Shown piece after piece: positions 1-6,747 of a stretch of 7,160 bases of DNA. How positions within the stretch are numbered: the stretch's first letter is position 1; every line of letters begins with the position of its first letter. A model generated the notes under the pieces. That model was not told where the DNA came from. It did not search any database and saw nothing but the letters and a program-made list of their open reading frames with translations. The stretch covers positions 1 through 7,160 of the forward strand of contig JAITOH010000017.1 of the NCBI GenBank assembly GCA_031290055.1. Reading direction: 5' to 3'. A program made the position numbers and the translations under genes. The stretch is from Endomicrobium sp. (GTDB lineage Bacteria; Elusimicrobiota; Endomicrobiia; Endomicrobiales; Endomicrobiaceae).

Positions 1-1
1 A

Positions 2-424
2 ACTGCTAGTTCGAAAATCGGGGAACTTACGGGTAGGTTTGGACTTAAAACAAAGAGTACACTTTTAATCGATGATGTTAATTCAAAGGATTTCGGTGCG
101 ATAGTCTACATTGGTGGATCTGGAGCGACAATATTTTTTGATAATTTCAATGTTTTAAAACTTGCAAATGATTTTTTTAAACAATTAAAACCGGTGGCTT
201 CAATATGTATAGCTGGTGTGATTCTTGCCAATGCTGGTATTTTAAAGAATAAAAAAGCGACAGTTTTTATTGATGGAAAAGAATCTTTAATAAAATGTGG
301 AGCTATTTATACAGCTGCACCTTTAGAAATTGATGAGAATATTATTACTGCTAATGGTTCGGATGTTGCAGAAGATTTTGGAAAAGCTATTTTAAGGGTG
401 TTTAATGCTAATCATTCGCTTTAG
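2..424 (+). CDS. DJ-1/PfpI family protein, 3' portion (5' end outside window)
   Basis: The frame is open from base 2 to the TAG at 422-424 (140 codons), so the gene began before the window; GTG codons inside it, such as 194, are not real starts. The protein matches the DJ-1/PfpI (ThiJ) fold: a strand ending in IVYIGGSG (about residues 35-42), then the nucleophile elbow ASICIAGVILANAGIL with the presumed reactive Cys encoded at 206-208, then KKATVF and the C-terminal ITANGSDVAEDFGKAI block typical of the family. The residue two after the Cys-Ile-Ala core is Gly, where many relatives have Pro. The conserved N-terminal Glu that pairs with the Cys lies outside the window. Family members include chaperones, glyoxalase/deglycase-like enzymes and peptidases; nothing visible chooses among these. 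It is probably cytoplasmic. No hairpin terminator follows. The family call is strong, the exact function unknown. Confidence 0.9.
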   Translation, partial: TASSKIGELTGRFGLKTKSTLLIDDVNSKDFGAIVYIGGSGATIFFDNFNVLKLANDFFKQLKPVASICIAGVILANAGILKNKKATVFIDGKESLIKCGAIYTAAPLEIDENIITANGSDVAEDFGKAILRVFNANHSL

Positions 425-576
425 TTTTTTATGTTTTTGATGGTTTTCTTTTAATATAATGATTTCATGTTTGGGCACTTAAAATTTTATTTTTCATAAT
501 AATTTTATTGTTAGAATTGTTTGTAATAAAATTGTAGCTAAGATTATGATTTTTGTTGTGCAATGGTGATTATGGT
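425..576. other. Intergenic region upstream of tRNA-Arg
   Basis: This 152-base A/T-rich gap contains no protein-coding frame that I can support. A perfect TATAAT lies at 455-460 but lacks a good -35 at normal spacing; the TTGATG at 437-442 is only 12 bases away. A weaker pair, TTGTTT (518-523) and GATTAT (542-547) with an 18-base spacer, would start transcription about 20 bases before the tRNA. One of these presumably drives the tRNA gene, but in DNA this AT-rich such matches often occur by chance. Confidence 0.35.
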
Positions 577-650
577 GCCCTGATAGCTCAAACGGATAGA
601 GCAGATCCGTCCTAAGGATAAGGTTAGAGGTTCAACTCCTCTTCAGGGCA
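577..650 (+). tRNA. tRNA-Arg (anticodon CCU)
   Basis: A full 74-base cloverleaf can be drawn. The acceptor stem GCCCTGA/TCAGGGC is perfect (577-583 with 643-649), with discriminator A at 650. The D-stem is GCTC/GAGC with GG in the loop (594-595). The anticodon loop GTCCTAA (609-615) carries CCU at 611-613, which reads AGG arginine codons. The variable loop has 5 bases, and the T-arm is AGAGG-TTCAACT-CCTCT. No CCA is encoded, so a CCA-adding enzyme is needed. Two features are slightly unusual: the anticodon stem has a G-A mismatch at its first pair (604/620), and the base before the invariant U33 is G rather than a pyrimidine. No clear terminator follows. Confidence 0.95.
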
Positions 651-908
651 AAAGAGTACGCTGTTTTTATTGCTTTGAAGAACGCTAACTTAGTGGTTTA
701 TATATTTCTATAGTTCTAATATTAGATAGTTACAGAACAAAACATGCACTGTTTGGGCAAAAAATGTTTATGAATATGCAAAATTTTTTCCTAGCAGTAG
801 CAATAGAGATAAAGAATCAAATTCTATTCCAAAGCACACGTATGCACGGTCCTTAAAGCACATCGTGTCTTTAAAGCGCGGAATAATCTAATATTCGTTA
901 CATGATTT
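651..908. other. Gap between tRNA-Arg and the deaminase gene; no recognised gene
   Basis: The tRNA gene (+) and the deaminase gene (-) converge here, so both transcripts should end in this stretch, yet no classic hairpin with a T-tract is visible for either. The only notable content is a stop-free frame on the + strand (730-891, about 53 codons, no convincing start or ribosome-binding site) and an imperfect hairpin at 853-874. I do not recognise the translated stretch. It may be chance or the remains of a decayed gene. Confidence 0.4.
853..874. repeat. Imperfect hairpin downstream of the deaminase gene
   Basis: TTAAAG (853-858) pairs with CTTTAA (869-874), and inside this ACA (860-862) pairs with TGT (866-868) around a TCG loop, leaving one bulged C. 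It lies about 35 bases past the stop of the minus-strand deaminase gene. No T-tract follows on either strand, so it is not a textbook intrinsic terminator, but its position suits an mRNA 3'-end structure. Confidence 0.3.
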
Positions 909-1403
909 TCATAGAAGTTGAGCTATAGATAAATTGCTAAGCTTAAGTATAGAAAACTTTACTTTTTTTTCCGAGAAAAGTTCTTTAAAGGTGCTATCTG
1001 GATACTCAATTTCCATGACAACTTTTTTAATTCCTGCATTTACTATCATTTTAGCGCATAGTACACATGGGTAATGTGTACAATAAAGTGTTGAATTTTT
1101 TATTTTTGCTCCGTGATATCCACTTTGGATAATCGCATTTTGTTCAGCGTGAATTGCTCTGCAAATCTCGTGTCTTTGCCCAGATGGAATTTTTAAACTA
1201 TCTCTCAAACAACCCAACGATATACAATCTTGAACTCCTGTAGCAGCTCCATTATAACCAGTTGTTAAAATTCTCTTGTCTTTTACAATAACAGCTCCAA
1301 TATGGTGACGTGTACAAGTAGATCTTTCAGCAACAAGCCACGCAAGTTTCATAAAATATTCATCCCATGATGGACGATGTCTATCTACTGTTTTTTCCCA
1401 CAT
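909..1403 (-). CDS. dCMP deaminase (ComEB-type cytidine/deoxycytidylate deaminase)
   Basis: The 164-residue protein probably deaminates dCMP to dUMP, feeding dTMP synthesis; it should be cytoplasmic and zinc-dependent. The deaminase signature is complete: CRAIHAEQNA supplies the zinc His (H85) and the proton-shuttling Glu (E87), and THYPCVLCAKM supplies the two zinc cysteines (C113, C116). The N-terminal PSWDEYFM and RSTCTRHHIGAVIVKDKRIL segments and the GYNGAATG loop match the dCMP deaminase family rather than cytidine or tRNA-adenosine deaminases. I chose the ATG at 1401-1403. A longer reading from TTG at 1437-1439 is possible, but that TTG is part of a near-consensus -35 box and would add 12 residues with no family counterpart. 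There is no Shine-Dalgarno sequence before the ATG; the promoter position suggests leaderless translation. The gene stands alone, divergent from bamA. Confidence 0.9.
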   Translation of the reverse strand: MWEKTVDRHRPSWDEYFMKLAWLVAERSTCTRHHIGAVIVKDKRILTTGYNGAATGVQDCISLGCLRDSLKIPSGQRHEICRAIHAEQNAIIQSGYHGAKIKNSTLYCTHYPCVLCAKMIVNAGIKKVVMEIEYPDSTFKELFSEKKVKFSILKLSNLSIAQLL

Positions 1404-1410
1404 ACTTAGT

Positions 1411-1439
1411 ATTAGATTAAAAAGATGGCATGTTGTCAA
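1411..1439 (-). promoter_or_regulatory. Sigma-70-type promoter of the dCMP deaminase gene
   Basis: On the minus strand, a perfect -35 TTGACA (1439-1434) is followed by a 17-base spacer and the -10 TCTAAT (1416-1411), 5 of 6 consensus bases. Seven bases (ACTAAGT) separate the -10 from the ATG at 1403, so transcription should begin at or within a base or two of the start codon. This is the strongest promoter match in the window. Confidence 0.7.
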
Positions 1440-1481
1440 CTGCTGGAATTATTTTATGCTACTGAAAATTTTAAGCAAATT

Positions 1482-1513
1482 CCGTATAAAGTACGTTACT
1501 TTATGGGTTTTTT
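1482..1513 (+). terminator. Hairpin with T-tract between the divergent genes (terminator-like or operator)
   Basis: A perfect 8-bp inverted repeat, ATAAAGTA (1486-1493) and TACTTTAT (1497-1504), surrounds a CGT loop; a G-U pair and an outer C-G pair can extend it. GGG and six T's (1508-1513) follow on the + strand, the layout of an intrinsic terminator. No gene on the + strand obviously needs one here, except that it could stop readthrough from the tRNA side before bamA. A dyad between divergent promoters could equally be a repressor site. The stem is AT-rich and therefore weak. Confidence 0.35.
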
Positions 1514-1578
1514 AAATTTATAATGTTTTTTGTATTTGTGCTAGTAGTTGCTCTGAATATTGCAATCTTATGCATCAA

Positions 1579-1607
1579 TTGAATTCTTATGTTTTTTTTA
1601 ATAGAAT
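1579..1607 (+). promoter_or_regulatory. Candidate bamA promoter
   Basis: TTGAAT (1579-1584) and TAGAAT (1602-1607) are separated by exactly 17 bases. They match the sigma-70 consensus at 4 of 6 and 5 of 6 positions. Transcription would begin near 1614 and give a 5' untranslated region of about 65 bases before the bamA ATG. The spacing and -10 are good, but the AT-rich context lowers certainty. Confidence 0.45.
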
Positions 1608-1679
1608 GCAACTGGAGTATGGTTACGTCTAGTAGTTTCTAAACGCTTAGTATATTTTTCTTTTAGGTTTGGTGGTCTA

Positions 1680-3998
1680 ATGAAAAAGGTGGTTTTGGCA
1701 TTTAATGTTGTTGTGCTGTTTTTTGGGTATTCTTACGCACATGTCAGTATGAGTCTAAAAGAATACACAAATGATAAATCAGAAAAAATGACTATTGTCA
1801 GTGAAAAAAGTACTAACATAATTTCACGTATTTCAATTTATGGGTTGCAAAATGTCAAAAAGAAAAGTGTATTATCTGTTATAAATCTTAAAAGAGGTAG
1901 GAACTATTCGGTTGATAAGGTAAGAGAAGATGTGCGTTCAATATTTGAACTGGGTTGTTTTGAGAATGTAGATTTTAGTTTTAATTCTAATAGTGGGGAA
2001 CTTACTTTTGTTGTTGTTGAGAAACCATATATAGAGCGTATTGTTTTTAAAGGGAATTCTAAATTTTCAACTCTGAAACTTAAAAACGTTGCTGTGTTGA
2101 AAGAAAGAAATTATTACGATCTCTTAAAACTTAATGAAACAAAGATAAAACTAAACTCTTTGTATGTTAATAGAGGCTATTCTGATTGCAAAATTGAACT
2201 CTATTCTACAATTAATAGTACCACAAACAGGGCAATAATAACCTTTCTCATAACAGAAAACAACAAAATTGTTGTTGGAGAAATTAGAATTGAAGGTGTG
2301 GAGTCTTTTAGATATAAAAAACTTCTTAAAATTATTAAGACAAAAACTAGGGGAATATATAACGAGGATAGGTATGCAAAAGATTTGAAAGCAATAGAAG
2401 CATTTTACAAAGATAATGGTTTTATGGATTATAAGCTTGTTGATTCAACTATAACGCATAGTTCTGTTGTAACAGAAGTGTCTTTGAAGATGAATATAAG
2501 TGAGGGTAAAAAATATAAAATAGGTTCAATAAATTGTAATGGGAATTTTGCTGTTGGTAGTAAGAAAATTAACAAAATTATTAAGATAAAAAAATGGCAG
2601 ATTTTTAATCAGCAAAAAATTATTAAAATGATACAAGATATAAAGGATGCTTATTTTGACAAAGGTTATTTGTTTGTTGTAATAGATTCGTCTTTTAATA
2701 AGAAAGATGAAGATGGAATTGTGGATGTGAGTTTGTCTATAAAAGAAAATTCTGTAATATATGTTGGGAATATTTATATTGATGATCTTATTTCTACAAA
2801 GGATAAAGTTATAAGAAGAGAAATTCTTGTAATCCCTGGAGATATTTTGTCAAAAGGCAAGATACTTAGAAGCGTTGAGAGAATTTACAATTTAGGATTT
2901 ATAGAGTCCGTGGAGCCAAAATTTTTTCCTATAGAATCCTCGAATATTATGGATATAGTGTTTTCTGTTAACGAAGGTAAAGCTGGTACGATAAATGCTG
3001 GTGTAGGATACTCTTCACTTGGTCGTTTTTTGGGAACAATCCAAGTTCAACATATGAACATTTTGGGATTAGGTCAAAAATTGAATCTGTTATGGGAACT
3101 TGACAAAAGAAACACTTTTGTAATAGATTGGGTGAGCCCTTGGATTTTTGGTAAGAATGCTAACTTAACTTTAAGCGCTTTTAGTATTGAGAAAACAAAA
3201 GGTTATGGAAGAGTAACAAAGGCGTATGATGAGGATAGAGTTGGATTTTCTATCAATGTTTCACCAAAATTGGGTGATTATGTAAGTTTACTTTTTGGGT
3301 ATAGGTTTGAGCATATTAAGCTTTCAAAAATAGAAAAGAGTTGCATAGACATAACAAGTTTGGTTAAAAACCAAAAAGATAAAGTGTCGAGTGTCTTTGC
3401 TAGATGTTTGTATGATTCGAGAGACTATATTTTTGATCCTTCCAAAGGGTCTAGACACTTGTTAAGCATGCAAGTAGCTAGCGATTTGTTGGGCGGGAAT
3501 GTGAATTTTGTTAAAGGAACAATATCTTCGACTTTATTTTTCCCTACATTTTGGAAATTTATATTAACTTTTAATTCTGAAGTTGATGCAATTACATCTT
3601 ATGCTAGTAAAGGCGGGGTGCCTATTTATGAGAGATTTTACTCAGGAGGGGCGGATACTGTAAGAGGTTATGAATATAGAACGGAAATTGGGCCCAAGGA
3701 TGGTGGTAAAGTTAAGGGTATAATTAACGTAGAGTACAAATTTCCTATAGTTGCGAAAAGAGGAAGAACTATCTTGCAAGGGGCGTTATTTTGCGATATT
3801 GGTGGAGCTTGGAAAGATTTTAAAAGGGTAAATTTGAGTTTAGGGAGTCATAGGTGCAGTCTACGTTCGGGTATTGGTTTTAGTATAAGAATTGTGACGC
3901 CAATATTTCCTTTGAGATTTGATTGGGGATATGGATTAAATCACAAAAAAAATGAAAAGTTGTACCAGTCGTATGTTAACATTGGGAGTGTTTTTTGA
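1680..3998 (+). CDS. bamA: Outer membrane protein assembly factor BamA
   Basis: The 772-residue protein has the length and architecture of BamA, the Omp85-family barrel that folds and inserts beta-barrel proteins into the outer membrane. A signal peptide (two lysines, hydrophobic VVLAF...VVVLFF, SYA) should be cut after A20. Five POTRA domains follow at roughly 50-115, 116-196, 197-276, 278-356 and 358-432, each ending in a V/I-rich strand. The barrel spans about 435-772. It carries the Omp85 hallmark GGADTVRGY (657-664, the VRGY of lid loop 6), FCDIGGAW (704-711) with the Asp in the position that faces this loop in relatives, and GIGFSIRIVTPIFPLRFDWG near the end. The C-terminus is aromatic (Phe), as expected of a barrel beta-signal. 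The ATG start gives the signal peptide; only weak AGG/GGTGG ribosome-binding sequence precedes it. It lies upstream of lpxD, its common neighbour, but skp is not between them. Confidence 0.96.
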   Translation: MKKVVLAFNVVVLFFGYSYAHVSMSLKEYTNDKSEKMTIVSEKSTNIISRISIYGLQNVKKKSVLSVINLKRGRNYSVDKVREDVRSIFELGCFENVDFSFNSNSGELTFVVVEKPYIERIVFKGNSKFSTLKLKNVAVLKERNYYDLLKLNETKIKLNSLYVNRGYSDCKIELYSTINSTTNRAIITFLITENNKIVVGEIRIEGVESFRYKKLLKIIKTKTRGIYNEDRYAKDLKAIEAFYKDNGFMDYKLVDSTITHSSVVTEVSLKMNISEGKKYKIGSINCNGNFAVGSKKINKIIKIKKWQIFNQQKIIKMIQDIKDAYFDKGYLFVVIDSSFNKKDEDGIVDVSLSIKENSVIYVGNIYIDDLISTKDKVIRREILVIPGDILSKGKILRSVERIYNLGFIESVEPKFFPIESSNIMDIVFSVNEGKAGTINAGVGYSSLGRFLGTIQVQHMNILGLGQKLNLLWELDKRNTFVIDWVSPWIFGKNANLTLSAFSIEKTKGYGRVTKAYDEDRVGFSINVSPKLGDYVSLLFGYRFEHIKLSKIEKSCIDITSLVKNQKDKVSSVFARCLYDSRDYIFDPSKGSRHLLSMQVASDLLGGNVNFVKGTISSTLFFPTFWKFILTFNSEVDAITSYASKGGVPIYERFYSGGADTVRGYEYRTEIGPKDGGKVKGIINVEYKFPIVAKRGRTILQGALFCDIGGAWKDFKRVNLSLGSHRCSLRSGIGFSIRIVTPIFPLRFDWGYGLNHKKNEKLYQSYVNIGSVF

Positions 3999-4179
3999 GA
4001 GTATTTTTAATGCTTTAAATTTAAAGAAGTGATAATTAATATTTTTGAAAAATAGCTCGCAATAAAGATGGTGAGAATTTGTCATGGATATATGCACTTA
4101 ATGTTATTTTGATATAGAAAAAATACGATACAATTAAGAATTATAGTGGGTGTAGTTATAAAAATAAAAGCGTCAAAGG
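3999..4179. other. bamA-lpxD gap, where skp/ompH is usually found
   Basis: The 181 bases after the bamA stop contain stops in all three + frames and no recognisable remnant of the Skp/OmpH chaperone often encoded here. Two A/T palindromes lie close together: CTTTAAATTTAAAG (4013-4026, no loop) and TATTTTTGAAAAATA (4040-4054). Both are simple enough to be chance. A weak promoter candidate for lpxD lies at 4106-4134. Confidence 0.4.
4106..4134 (+). promoter_or_regulatory. Weak candidate promoter for lpxD
   Basis: TACAAT (4129-4134) is a good -10 box. At 17-base spacing the -35 is poor (ATTTTG, 4106-4111), and the better TTGATA (4109-4114) is only 14 bases away. If used, it would give a 5' untranslated region of about 48 bases before the lpxD ATG. 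The gap after bamA makes a separate promoter plausible, but cotranscription with bamA is equally possible. Confidence 0.25.
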
Positions 4180-4180
4180 A
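4175..4180 (+). promoter_or_regulatory. Shine-Dalgarno site that fixes the lpxD start
   Basis: AAAGGA ends 8 bases before the ATG at 4189. It overlaps an in-frame upstream ATG at 4180, which therefore cannot use it, so the downstream ATG is the better start. Confidence 0.7.
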
Positions 4181-4188
4181 TGGATAAA

Positions 4189-5214
4189 ATGCAGCTTACA
4201 TCATCAGAACTTGCAACAATTGTTTCAGGTGAGCTTATTGGTGATGGAAGTATCATTTTGACAGGTGTTAATGGCCTTTCAGATGCCAGAGAAAATGAAA
4301 TTTCTTTTTTAGGTAATTTAAAATATCTTCAGGAAGCTTTAAAAACCGGTGCTGGAATTATTTTTATTGCGAATGATATTGATATTTCAAAGTTTAAGAA
4401 TAAAAATATCATAAGGGTTCTAAATCCTAAATATGCTTACAGTATAGTTCTTGGCATTATTGAAAAAGAAAGAATTGACGCTATAAAAGCAGTAGGTACA
4501 CACAATTCTGCTTTTATAGCGAATGGTGTAAAATTAGGTAAAGATGTATATGTGGGACAAAATGTTATAATTGAAATTGGTGCTGAAATTGGTGATGATA
4601 CGAAAATATTCCCAAATGTTTACATAGGTAGAAATGTAAAAATTGGCAATAGATGTATCATTTATCCCAATGTAGTTATAAGAGAAGATACTTTGGTACG
4701 CAATAGGGTTATTATTCATCCTGGAGTTGTTATTGGGGGAGATGGCTTTGGGTTTATACACACAAACGGTAAAATACAAAAAATTCCACAGATAGGAAGA
4801 GTTGAGATAGATAGTGATGTGGAAATAGGCGCAAATACAACGGTAGATAGGGCTACTGTTGATGCTACAAGAATAGGCAGTGGAACCAAAATAGATAATC
4901 TTGTACAGATAGCACACAATGTTCAGATTGGCAAAAATTGTATAATAGTTGCACAGGTTGGTATATCTGGATCAACAAAATTGGGTGATAATGTGACGAT
5001 TGGTGGACAGTCGGGACTTGCAGGGCACTTAAAAATAGGAGATAATGTAATTATAGCAAGCCAGTCTGGTATTTCAAGAGATATCAAAGACAACGAATGT
5101 GTTGGTGGTAATCCTGTAGCAAGTATTAGTCAAAGCCTAAAGATAAGAGTACTGACAAGAAAACTTCCTGAAATGTATAGAGATTTGAAAAGAATTAAAA
5201 AGAGTTTAGGATGA
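4189..5214 (+). CDS. lpxD: UDP-3-O-acylglucosamine N-acyltransferase LpxD
   Basis: LpxD performs the third lipid A step: it transfers a 3-hydroxyacyl chain from ACP to the free 2-amino group of UDP-3-O-acylglucosamine in the cytoplasm, normally as a homotrimer. The 341-residue protein has the uridine-binding N-terminal LpxD domain ([20 protein letters not shown] through IIFIAND, about 1-95). A long left-handed beta-helix of hexapeptide repeats follows (about 105-305, repeated [IV]GxxxxI units), then a C-terminal helix ([15 protein letters not shown]). The catalytic His lies in [12 protein letters not shown] (H243), within the family block GGDGFGF...ANTTVDRAT...IAHN. The start is the ATG at 4189, 8 bases after AAAGGA; an ATG at 4180 overlaps that site and would add only three residues. 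Its TGA overlaps the ATG of the lpxC-fabZ fusion (ATGA), suggesting coupled translation. A minus-strand frame inside this gene is not supported as coding. Confidence 0.96.
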   Translation: MQLTSSELATIVSGELIGDGSIILTGVNGLSDARENEISFLGNLKYLQEALKTGAGIIFIANDIDISKFKNKNIIRVLNPKYAYSIVLGIIEKERIDAIKAVGTHNSAFIANGVKLGKDVYVGQNVIIEIGAEIGDDTKIFPNVYIGRNVKIGNRCIIYPNVVIREDTLVRNRVIIHPGVVIGGDGFGFIHTNGKIQKIPQIGRVEIDSDVEIGANTTVDRATVDATRIGSGTKIDNLVQIAHNVQIGKNCIIVAQVGISGSTKLGDNVTIGGQSGLAGHLKIGDNVIIASQSGISRDIKDNECVGGNPVASISQSLKIRVLTRKLPEMYRDLKRIKKSLG

Positions 5215-6599
5215 ATGATCCGATTAGCATTAGCAGACAAACTACTATTTTAAAAGAAGTTTCTGTTGAGGGTGTAGGGCTTCATACTGGAAATAAAAGT
5301 ATAGTGATTTTTAAGCCTGCTCCCACAGCTGGTTTCGGGATTAGATTTATAAGAACTGATTTAAAAGACAACCCTGAAATTGAGGCTATTTGGTCAAACG
5401 TTGCTTCAGATTTGACAATAAGAGGTAGCGTTATTGAAAAAAATGGTGTAAGGGTTTGTACAGTTGAACATATTATGTTTGCGTGTTTTGCCTTGGGAAT
5501 TGACAACTTAGTTATAGAAATAAACAATAATGAACTTCCAATTTTGGATGGGAGTGCTAAGGGGTTTACAGATATTCTTTTAAAAAGCGGAATAAAAGAA
5601 TTCAATGTTACTAAAGAATGCTATTTTATTAAAGAGCCTGTATACTTTGAATCTGGAAAAACAAAAATATCAGCGTATCCCTCAGATAAACTTGAAATAG
5701 AGTGTTCTATAGGATTTGATCATCCATTTTTGAATTTTCAGCATATGCATTTAAAAAATACTAGTAAGAATTTTTTTCTAAGTGATATTGCTCCAGCTAA
5801 AACATTTTGTTTTGATTATGAAATAGAGGTGCTTCAAAAGAATAGACTTGCTTTAGGTGGATCCATGGATAATGCTATAGTTGTAGGCTTTGAAGGAATA
5901 CACAACAAAGAACCACTACGCTATAAAGATGAGTTTGTTAGGCATAAAATTCTTGATTTGATAGGCGATATGTATCTGGCTGGGAAGGCGTTAAAGGCTA
6001 AGATAGTTGCTGATAAGCCAGGACATAAAAATAATATAAATTTTGTAAAAGAATTTTTGAAGAAAGCGTGTATTGAAAGCTATAAAACTATGGAGATCAG
6101 CGTGAATAATGGTTCTAAAAATATACTAGGAACAGCTACTAGTACTGAAAGAATATTAAATCTTGAAGAAATTTTAAATTGTATTCCTCACAGGTACCCG
6201 TTTCTTATGATTGATAAAGTAAAATTAAATATCATTGATTCTAAAAAAGCTATAGGTTATAAGTGTGTGAGTGGGAATGAAAATTTCTTTCAAGGACACT
6301 TTCCAGGAGCTCCCATAATGCCTGGTGTTTTGATCGTTGAAGCTATGGCACAAACATCATGTGTTATGTTTCTATTAAGGTCTGAAGTAAAAAATTGTCT
6401 TGCATATTTTATGTCTATAGACAAGACAAAATTCAGAAGACCTGTAAAACCTGGGGATACACTTGAATTGCATGTGAATATTGTGAAGGACAATGGGAGA
6501 CGTGGCAAAATGAAGGGTATGGCATATGTTAGTGGGAAACTAGTTGCTGAAGCAGAGTTTATGTTTATTATTGTAGACAGAGAAAAATCGTCAAATTAA
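5211..6599 (+). CDS. lpxC/fabZ: Bifunctional LpxC deacetylase / FabZ hydroxyacyl-ACP dehydratase fusion
   Basis: Two complete enzymes lie in one 462-residue chain. Residues about 10-298 are LpxC, the zinc deacetylase of UDP-3-O-acyl-GlcNAc and the committed step of lipid A synthesis. It starts with GVGLHTG and carries TVEHIMFA (E86, zinc H87), [22 protein letters not shown] (zinc H245 and D249) and PGHKNN (H272, the second catalytic His). A linker at about 299-315 leads to FabZ (about 316-458), the hotdog-fold dehydratase of 3-hydroxyacyl-ACP. Its catalytic His is in [10 protein letters not shown] (H327) and its Glu in [10 protein letters not shown] (E377), with [13 protein letters not shown] between them. 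All catalytic residues are present, so both halves should be active. This LpxC-FabZ arrangement is known from Bacteroidota/Chlorobi and Elusimicrobiota. The gene begins inside the lpxD stop (ATGA) with only AGG directly before it, so translation is probably coupled to lpxD. Confidence 0.96.
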   Translation: MNDPISISRQTTILKEVSVEGVGLHTGNKSIVIFKPAPTAGFGIRFIRTDLKDNPEIEAIWSNVASDLTIRGSVIEKNGVRVCTVEHIMFACFALGIDNLVIEINNNELPILDGSAKGFTDILLKSGIKEFNVTKECYFIKEPVYFESGKTKISAYPSDKLEIECSIGFDHPFLNFQHMHLKNTSKNFFLSDIAPAKTFCFDYEIEVLQKNRLALGGSMDNAIVVGFEGIHNKEPLRYKDEFVRHKILDLIGDMYLAGKALKAKIVADKPGHKNNINFVKEFLKKACIESYKTMEISVNNGSKNILGTATSTERILNLEEILNCIPHRYPFLMIDKVKLNIIDSKKAIGYKCVSGNENFFQGHFPGAPIMPGVLIVEAMAQTSCVMFLLRSEVKNCLAYFMSIDKTKFRRPVKPGDTLELHVNIVKDNGRRGKMKGMAYVSGKLVAEAEFMFIIVDREKSSN

Positions 6600-6667
6600 T
6601 TATTTTTACAGCAAATTAGTTGGTTTTATTGAAATCAATTAGTTAAGTATGCGAGTGTGCATATGTT

Positions 6668-6696
6668 TTGTATAAAATAATGTGTGTGTGTATTAT
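6668..6696 (+). promoter_or_regulatory. Candidate promoter ahead of lpxA with a TG-repeat spacer
   Basis: TTGTAT (6668-6673) and TATTAT (6691-6696, 5 of 6 consensus) are separated by 17 bases. The spacer contains the dinucleotide run (TG)5 at 6681-6690. Transcription would begin near 6703, only a few bases before a strong Shine-Dalgarno sequence. If real, lpxA can be expressed separately from lpxC-fabZ. Confidence 0.4.
6681..6691. repeat. Short TG dinucleotide repeat
   Basis: TGTGTGTGTGT, five and a half TG units, sits between the -35 and -10 boxes of the candidate lpxA promoter. A gain or loss of one unit would change the spacer from 17 to 19 or 15 bases. The tract is short for frequent slippage. 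Confidence 0.7.
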
Positions 6697-6707
6697 AAGG
6701 CTGTGTT

Positions 6708-6747
6708 AAGGAGATATTTATTGCAATTTGGTTTAATATTACATTAA
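6708..6747 (+). other. Strong Shine-Dalgarno followed by an eight-codon TTG frame; possible leader peptide or gene relic
   Basis: AAGGAGATA at 6708-6716 is the best ribosome-binding sequence in the window, yet no real gene follows it. Seven bases after AAGGAG a TTG (6721) opens an eight-codon frame (MQFGLILH) ending at TAA 6745-6747, and lpxA starts 21 bases later with its own weaker AGG. It could be a leader peptide affecting lpxA translation, the start of a deleted gene, or chance. The peptide contains no run of one regulatory amino acid, so classic attenuation is not suggested. Confidence 0.3.

Noticed and set aside
1456..1515. Nineteen-codon ATG frame between the divergent genes
   Set aside because: It has no good ribosome-binding site, lies in a promoter region and partly consists of the inverted repeat; chance is the simpler explanation.
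4013..4054. Two A/T palindromes downstream of bamA as operators or terminators
   Set aside because: In DNA this AT-rich, palindromes of this size are expected by chance in a window of 7 kb, and neither has a GC-rich stem with a T-tract.
4534..4919. Minus-strand open frames inside lpxD
   Set aside because: They lie antisense to a well-supported lpxD; the translations have no recognisable domain and reflect the repetitive hexapeptide codons on the other strand.
5282..5605. Minus-strand open frame inside the LpxC half
   Set aside because: It is antisense to conserved LpxC motifs, with no domain and no promoter or ribosome-binding site of its own.
6290..6508. Minus-strand open frame inside the FabZ half
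   Set aside because: It is antisense to the conserved FabZ catalytic region and has no independent support.
6618..6640. Possible terminator after lpxC-fabZ
   Set aside because: The AGTTGGTTTT/GAAATCAATT stem depends on three G-U pairs and has no T-tract after it, so it is too weak to call.
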